From Aurantimonas manganoxydans SI85-9A1 (GTDB lineage Bacteria > Pseudomonadota > Alphaproteobacteria > Rhizobiales > Rhizobiaceae): a stretch of DNA of 64,000 bases. The notes under the pieces are model-generated. The model saw nothing but the letters and a program-made list of their open reading frames with translations, searched no databases and was not told where the DNA came from. Positions 59,576-64,000 of this stretch are shown in pieces (position 1 is the stretch's first letter; each line of letters starts with the position of its first letter). The stretch lies in NCBI RefSeq assembly GCF_000153465.1, contig NZ_CH672387.1, positions 402,179 through 466,178 on the forward strand. The letters are read 5' to 3'. A program made the translations under genes and the position numbers.

Positions 59576-60874
59576 ATGGGCCGCATCACGTTACGCCAGG
59601 CGTCGCTCGACCGCTTTCCCACCGATCCGCGCCGGGCTGCCGTCCTGGGCGAACTGCATGCCCGCCCGTTTCCGCTGATCGAGCTGCCGCGGGCGCTCGT
59701 GGTGCTGGCCTTCATGAACGAGGATCACGGCGAGAGCGATCTGGCGATCCTCGCCGAAATGTCGGTGCGCCGCGGCGTGCCGCCGCCGGCCAAGGACGCG
59801 CGGACCCATTCCTTCGCCTTTGGCAAGGGCAAGCTGCGCTGGGAGCGGCACACCGAATTCTGCACCTATTCCTGGGAAGGGCCGCCGCCCGAACATTTCG
59901 GCGATCCGGTCGAGGGCCATCCCTTCGGCGCCGAGTTCCAGGCGCCGGGACCCTTCATCGCCGGTGTCCATCTGGAGTTGCGGCCGAACGACGCCGCCGG
60001 GCAGGCGGCGCTGGAGAGCTTCGACAAGTCCAGCTACTGCCATTCGATCATGGAGAGCGGGCTCGCCCATGCGGCGACGGATTTTCGCCAGGACGGCGAC
60101 GGCATGACGCGCATGCTGGTGCTGGACGACGGACTGCCGCCGCAACGCGCCGGCGCGCTCGCCATGCGCCTGGTGGAAGTCGAGATCTACCGCACTTTGG
60201 CGCTGCTCGGCCTGCCGCTCGCCCATTCGGTCGGGCCGATGGTGGCTTCGCTCGAAAGCCGGCTGATGTCGATCACCGAGGAGATGAAGGGCGGCAACGA
60301 GGACAGTCGGCAGCTGCTGCAGGAGATCACCCTGGCGGCGGCCGAGGTCGAGGCCTCCGCCGCCTCCGTGCTCTACCGGTTCGGGGCCAGCCGCGCCTAT
60401 GACGAGATCGTCAGCGAGCGCCTCGCCTCCGTGGGCGAGCAGCCTATCGCCGGGCAGGAGAGCTGGAGCGCCTTCCTGAAACGGCGGATGGGGCCGGCCA
60501 TGCGCACCTGCCGCGCCATCGAGGAGCGGCAGGCCAATCTGTCGGAGAAGCTCAGCCGCGCCGCGAACCTCCTGCGGACCCGTATCGACGTGGAGCTGGA
60601 GCACCAGAACCGTGACCTGCTGGCCTCCATGGACCGGCGGGCGCGGCTGCAATTGCGGCTGCAGCAGACCGTCGAGGGCCTGTCGGTCGCGGCGATCGGC
60701 TACTACGTCGTCGGGCTCTTCGGCTATGTCGCCAAGGCGCTGGAGTATCAGGGCCTGCCGGTCTCCGCGACGGTGCTCGTCGCCGGCTTCGTGCCGATCG
60801 CGCTGCTCGGGGTCTGGCTGGTCGTGCGCAGTATCCGCAAGCATCACATGCAGGGCGGCGAGGACGGTCATTGA
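59576..60874 (+). CDS. DUF3422 family protein
   Basis: The 432-residue protein has AAAGGGGAAAAG just before its ATG. The N-terminal part (about 20-200) matches DUF3422: LGELHARPFPLIELPRALVV, SFAFGKGKLRWERHTEFCTY and FAGVHLEL-like strands. A long coiled-coil stretch follows, and near the C-terminus lie two membrane helices (SVAAIGYYVVGLFGYVAKAL and VLVAGFVPIALLGVWLVV). It is probably a membrane-bound protein of unknown reaction. It sits between lutABC and glcDEF and points the same way as glcDEF, 79 bases before glcD. Confidence 0.9.
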   Translation: MGRITLRQASLDRFPTDPRRAAVLGELHARPFPLIELPRALVVLAFMNEDHGESDLAILAEMSVRRGVPPPAKDARTHSFAFGKGKLRWERHTEFCTYSWEGPPPEHFGDPVEGHPFGAEFQAPGPFIAGVHLELRPNDAAGQAALESFDKSSYCHSIMESGLAHAATDFRQDGDGMTRMLVLDDGLPPQRAGALAMRLVEVEIYRTLALLGLPLAHSVGPMVASLESRLMSITEEMKGGNEDSRQLLQEITLAAAEVEASAASVLYRFGASRAYDEIVSERLASVGEQPIAGQESWSAFLKRRMGPAMRTCRAIEERQANLSEKLSRAANLLRTRIDVELEHQNRDLLASMDRRARLQLRLQQTVEGLSVAAIGYYVVGLFGYVAKALEYQGLPVSATVLVAGFVPIALLGVWLVVRSIRKHHMQGGEDGH

Positions 60875-60953
60875 GCCGCAGACGCCTATCGTTCCTTCTG
60901 TGGACGCCGGCCCGTGCGGCGCCTAGTTTCGCCTCTCTAATGGGAGTGAGCCG

Positions 60954-62447
60954 ATGTCCGTGATGATGCCCAAGCCGTCCGAGGCGATCCTCGGCCGCCG
61001 CCAGTCGATCGTCAACGCCCTGCGCGCGATCTTGCCGGGCGAGGGCGTGGTGGATGCCGCCAACGAGATGGCCGTGTTCGAATCCGACGGCCTGACCGCC
61101 TATCGCCAGATGCCGCTGGTGGTGGTGCTGCCGTCGACGGTCGAGCAGGTCGCCCGGGTCCTGCAATATTGTCACGCCAACGAGATCCCGGTGGTGCCGC
61201 GCGGCTCGGGCACCTCGCTGTCCGGTGGCGCGCTGCCGCTCGAGGACGGCGTGCTGCTGGTCCTGTCGAAGTTCAACCGGGTGCTGGAGATCGACTACGA
61301 CAATCGCTGCGCCGTGGTGCAGCCGGGCGTCACCAATCTCGGCATCACCAAGGCGGTGGAAGGCGAGGGCTTCTACTACGCGCCCGATCCGTCCTCGCAG
61401 ATCGCCTGCTCGATCGGCGGCAATGTCGCGGAGAATTCCGGCGGCGTGCACTGCCTTAAATACGGCCTGACCGCCAACAATGTCCTCGGCATCGAGTTCG
61501 TCACCATCGAGGGCGAGGTGGTGCGCCTTGGCGGCAAGCATCTGGAGGCCGAGGGCTACGATTTCCTCGGCCTGATGACAGGATCGGAAGGCCTGCTCGG
61601 CGTCGTGACCGAGGTCACGGTCCGCATCCTGCAGAAGCCGGAGACGGCGCGGGCGGTGCTGATCGGCTTTCCCACCTCCGAGCAGGCCGGCGAGTGCGTG
61701 GCCGCGATCATCGCCAAGGGCATCATACCGGCGGGTATGGAGATGATGGACCGGCCGGCCATCCATGCGGCGGAAGACTTCGTCCATGCCGGCTATCCGC
61801 GCGACGTGGAGGCACTGCTGATCGTCGAGCTCGACGGGCCGGGCGCGGAGGTCGACCATCTCCTTGCCGAGGTTGCGGCAATTGCCGACGCCAACGGCGC
61901 CACCGTCACCAAGGTCTCGAATTCGGAAGAGGAGCGCGCGTCGTTCTGGGCGGGACGCAAGGCGGCGTTCCCGGCGGTCGGCCGCATCTCGCCGGATTAT
62001 TACTGCATGGACGGCACGATTCCGCGCAAGGAGCTGCCGCGGGTGCTGGCCGGCATGAAGGCGTTCTCGGAGAAATACGATCTGCGCGTCGCCAATGTCT
62101 TCCATGCCGGCGACGGCAATCTGCATCCGCTGATCCTCTACGACGCCAACAAGGAGGGCGAGCTGCACCGGGCCGAGGAGTTCGGCAACGACATCCTGCG
62201 CCTGTGCGTGGAGGTCGGCGGCGTCCTGACCGGCGAGCACGGCGTCGGCGTGGAAAAGCGCGACCTGATGCCGGAGATGTTCAGCGAGGACGACCTGCGC
62301 CACCAGCAGCGGGTCAAATGCGCCTTCGACGACAAGCATCTGCTCAATCCCGGCAAGGTCTTCCCGCAGCTCCATCGCTGCGCCGAACTCGGCCGGATGC
62401 ATGTCCACAAGGGGCAGGTGGCCTTTCCCGACCTGCCGAGGTTCTGA
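60954..62447 (+). CDS. glcD: Glycolate oxidase FAD-binding subunit
   Basis: The 497-residue subunit oxidises glycolate to glyoxylate with GlcE and GlcF. The PCMH-type FAD-binding domain is clear: VVPRGSGTSLSGGALPLEDG near residue 80, CSIGGNVAENSGGVHCLKYG near 150 and GLMTGSEGLLGVVTEVT near 205. The C-terminal FAD-oxidase cap has NVFHAGDGNLHPLILYD and GVLTGEHGVGVEKRDLM. The start ATG follows GGGAGTGAG. The glyoxylate formed meets the shunt that aceA also feeds. The stop is two bases before glcE. Confidence 0.96.
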   Translation: MSVMMPKPSEAILGRRQSIVNALRAILPGEGVVDAANEMAVFESDGLTAYRQMPLVVVLPSTVEQVARVLQYCHANEIPVVPRGSGTSLSGGALPLEDGVLLVLSKFNRVLEIDYDNRCAVVQPGVTNLGITKAVEGEGFYYAPDPSSQIACSIGGNVAENSGGVHCLKYGLTANNVLGIEFVTIEGEVVRLGGKHLEAEGYDFLGLMTGSEGLLGVVTEVTVRILQKPETARAVLIGFPTSEQAGECVAAIIAKGIIPAGMEMMDRPAIHAAEDFVHAGYPRDVEALLIVELDGPGAEVDHLLAEVAAIADANGATVTKVSNSEEERASFWAGRKAAFPAVGRISPDYYCMDGTIPRKELPRVLAGMKAFSEKYDLRVANVFHAGDGNLHPLILYDANKEGELHRAEEFGNDILRLCVEVGGVLTGEHGVGVEKRDLMPEMFSEDDLRHQQRVKCAFDDKHLLNPGKVFPQLHRCAELGRMHVHKGQVAFPDLPRF

Positions 62448-62449
62448 CC

Positions 62450-63691
62450 ATGAGCGAGTTGCGATCGACCGGCGCGGCCGGCTCCGCCGCGTCCATTCTG
62501 CGGCCCGAGACCGCGATCCAGCTCCGCGACATCGTCGCGGCCGCGGTGTCGCAGGAAGAGCCGCTGGCGGTCGAGGGCACCGGCTCCAAGCGCGGTCTCG
62601 GACGGCCGGTGCAGGCGGCGCGCACCCTGTCGCTGTCGGCGATGACCGGCGTCACCCTGTACGAACCGGAAGAGCTGGTCCTTTCGGCCCGCGTCGGCAC
62701 GCCCATCGCCGAGATCGAGACGCTTTTGGACGAGGCCGGCCAGCGCCTGGAGTTCGAGCCGCTCGACTACGGTCCGTTGCACGGGCTGGAACCGGGCCTT
62801 GGCACGATCGGCGGCGTCGTCGCCTGCAATCTTGCCGGGCCGCGGCGGCTGAAGCACGGCGCGGCGCGCGATCACATCCTCGGCGTCCATGCGGTGTCGG
62901 GCCGCGGCGAGATGTTCAAGTCCGGCGGCCGGGTGGTGAAGAACGTCACCGGCTACGATCTCTCCAAGGGCCTGACCGGCTCCTTCGGCACGCTGGCGGT
63001 GATGACCGACGTGACGCTGAAGGTGCTGCCGAAGACCGAGACCGAGACGACCATCGTCCTGCGCGGTCTCGCCGACGACGCGGCGACCGGCGCCATGGCC
63101 GCGGCGATGGGCTCGTCGGCGGAGGCCTCGGGCGCGGCACATCTGCCGATGTATGTCGCCTCGCGCGTCGCCGACGGCCATCTCGGCAACGACGCGGCGA
63201 CGCTGATCCGGCTGGAGGGCTTCGGCCCGTCTGTCGCGGCCCGTTCGGCCTATCTCAGTGCCGCGCTGGAAAAGGTCGGCACTGTCGAGCATCTGGAGGG
63301 TGAGGCATCGCGCGCCGTCTGGCGCGACGTGCGCGACGTCCGGCCCTTCGTCGACGGCACCGACAAGCCGGTCTGGCGCCTGTCCGTCACCCCGACGCGC
63401 GGCCATGAGATCGTCATGAGCCTGCGGATGCAGGCGGCGATTGACGCCTTCTACGACTGGCAGGGCGGTCTCGTCTGGCTGCGCGTGGAAGGCGAGCCTG
63501 AGGCCGAGCTGGTGCGCGAGACGATCCGGCGCTTCGGCGGCGGCCATGCGACGCTGGTGCGCGCCTCCGAAAGCGTGCGGGCGGCGACTGCCGTGTTCCA
63601 GCCGCAGCCGGGACCGCTGGCGGGTCTCGCCAGCCGGCTGAAGCAGCAGTTCGACCCCGCCGGCGTGCTCAATCCGGGACGGATGGGCTAG
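62450..63691 (+). CDS. glcE: Glycolate oxidase subunit, FAD-binding type
   Basis: The 413-residue second flavin-binding-like subunit has AVEGTGSKRGLGRPVQAART at about 38-57, then LGTIGGVVACNLAGPRRLKH and FKSGGRVVKNVTGYDLSKGL, which are GlcE hallmarks. It ends LKQQFDPAGVLNPGRMG, the typical C-terminus. The start ATG lies three bases after the glcD stop, so translation is probably coupled. It forms the membrane-associated glycolate oxidase with GlcD and GlcF. Confidence 0.95.
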   Translation: MSELRSTGAAGSAASILRPETAIQLRDIVAAAVSQEEPLAVEGTGSKRGLGRPVQAARTLSLSAMTGVTLYEPEELVLSARVGTPIAEIETLLDEAGQRLEFEPLDYGPLHGLEPGLGTIGGVVACNLAGPRRLKHGAARDHILGVHAVSGRGEMFKSGGRVVKNVTGYDLSKGLTGSFGTLAVMTDVTLKVLPKTETETTIVLRGLADDAATGAMAAAMGSSAEASGAAHLPMYVASRVADGHLGNDAATLIRLEGFGPSVAARSAYLSAALEKVGTVEHLEGEASRAVWRDVRDVRPFVDGTDKPVWRLSVTPTRGHEIVMSLRMQAAIDAFYDWQGGLVWLRVEGEPEAELVRETIRRFGGGHATLVRASESVRAATAVFQPQPGPLAGLASRLKQQFDPAGVLNPGRMG

Positions 63692-63754
63692 GCGGGCTGC
63701 CGCACCGGCGGTTCGCATTGACGACGTTTCCAGACTCTTTCACGGGCCAGACCT

Positions 63755-64000
63755 TTGCAAACCACCTTCTCCCCCGCGCAGCTCGCCGACCCCGAGACCG
63801 CGCATTCCGAGCAGATCATCCGCAAATGCGTGCATTGCGGCTTCTGCACCGCGACCTGTCCGACCTATGTCACCCTCGGCAACGAGCTCGACAGCCCGCG
63901 CGGGCGCATCTACCTGATCAAGGAGATGCTGGAGAACGACCGGCCGGCCGACGAGAAGACCGTCACCCATATCGACCGCTGCCTGTCCTGCCTAGCCTGC
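63755..64000 (+). CDS. glcF: Glycolate oxidase iron-sulfur subunit (3' part cut by window edge)
   Basis: The frame is open to the right edge with 82 codons visible. It begins at a TTG (63755) as MQTTFSPAQLADPETAHSEQ and shows a first ferredoxin motif, CVHCGFCTATCPTYVTLGNE, followed by LDSPRGRIYLIKEMLEND and the start of a second cluster, CLSCLAC. These are the typical N-terminal features of GlcF. A weak ribosome site makes the start less certain; no ATG lies nearby in frame. It completes glcDEF. Confidence 0.93.
   Translation, partial: MQTTFSPAQLADPETAHSEQIIRKCVHCGFCTATCPTYVTLGNELDSPRGRIYLIKEMLENDRPADEKTVTHIDRCLSCLAC

Overview
The window looks like chromosomal DNA of a high-GC alphaproteobacterium, most likely a member of the Hyphomicrobiales (Rhizobiales). 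Supporting signs are a plant-type glutamate-cysteine ligase, an Irr-type iron box (ICE) upstream of a periplasmic iron-binding protein, a PdhS/PleC-like kinase, an aceA gene divergent from a RamB/ScfR-type regulator, a phasin, a DUF1127 protein and a tRNA-His with A73 and no encoded G-1. Family-level placement (for example Aurantimonadaceae) is only a guess. I see no insertion sequence, prophage, integrase or CRISPR array. Gene density and base composition look even throughout, so this reads as core-like chromosome.

Layout. 1-10.6 kb is a surface-polysaccharide locus: GT2 (cut by the left edge), a GT4-like transferase, a WecG/TagA transferase, a DUF6492 protein, a Wzx-type flippase, an exported GH10 glycanase, a Wzc/GumC-like chain-length protein without a kinase domain, and a CapD/FlaA1-type nucleotide-sugar dehydratase. 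10.7-14.7 kb is the Entner-Doudoroff set zwf-pgl-edd. A stand-alone receiver protein follows. 15.3-18.2 kb holds puuB and puuA (putrescine glutamylation), and 23.8-27.9 kb holds potFGHI (putrescine uptake). Between these two polyamine blocks lie aceA (isocitrate lyase) with a small partner ORF, the divergent ScfR/RamB-type regulator, an Asp/Asn hydroxylase-like protein and a GNAT acetyltransferase.

28-42 kb holds an unknown secreted protein, an AsmA-family protein, acetoacetyl-CoA synthetase, a low-complexity secreted protein, an iron ABC importer (fused permease plus binding protein, behind an ICE box), a very large PAS histidine kinase, a phasin and tRNA-His. 42-46.5 kb carries an O-antigen-ligase-like protein, a GT25 transferase and xseA. 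46.5-56.3 kb is a mixed housekeeping region: pentapeptide protein, LysR regulator and DUF1127 protein, CNNM/CorC protein, gshA, rsmE, an SDR, a LysE exporter, and a small secreted protein that closely resembles the beta domain of the von Hippel-Lindau protein. 56.4-64 kb is organised for two- and three-carbon hydroxyacid oxidation: lutABC (lactate) on the minus strand and glcDEF (glycolate, glcF cut by the right edge) on the plus strand, with a DUF3422 gene between them.

Metabolically the window combines sugar acid catabolism through Entner-Doudoroff, polyamine use, ketone-body and PHB-related carbon (acetoacetyl-CoA synthetase, phasin), the glyoxylate shunt, and lactate and glycolate oxidation, next to envelope and exopolysaccharide assembly. 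The least explained items are the VHL-beta-like protein, the small ORFs around aceA, the KDGS-repeat secreted protein and the unknown secreted protein at 28-29 kb.
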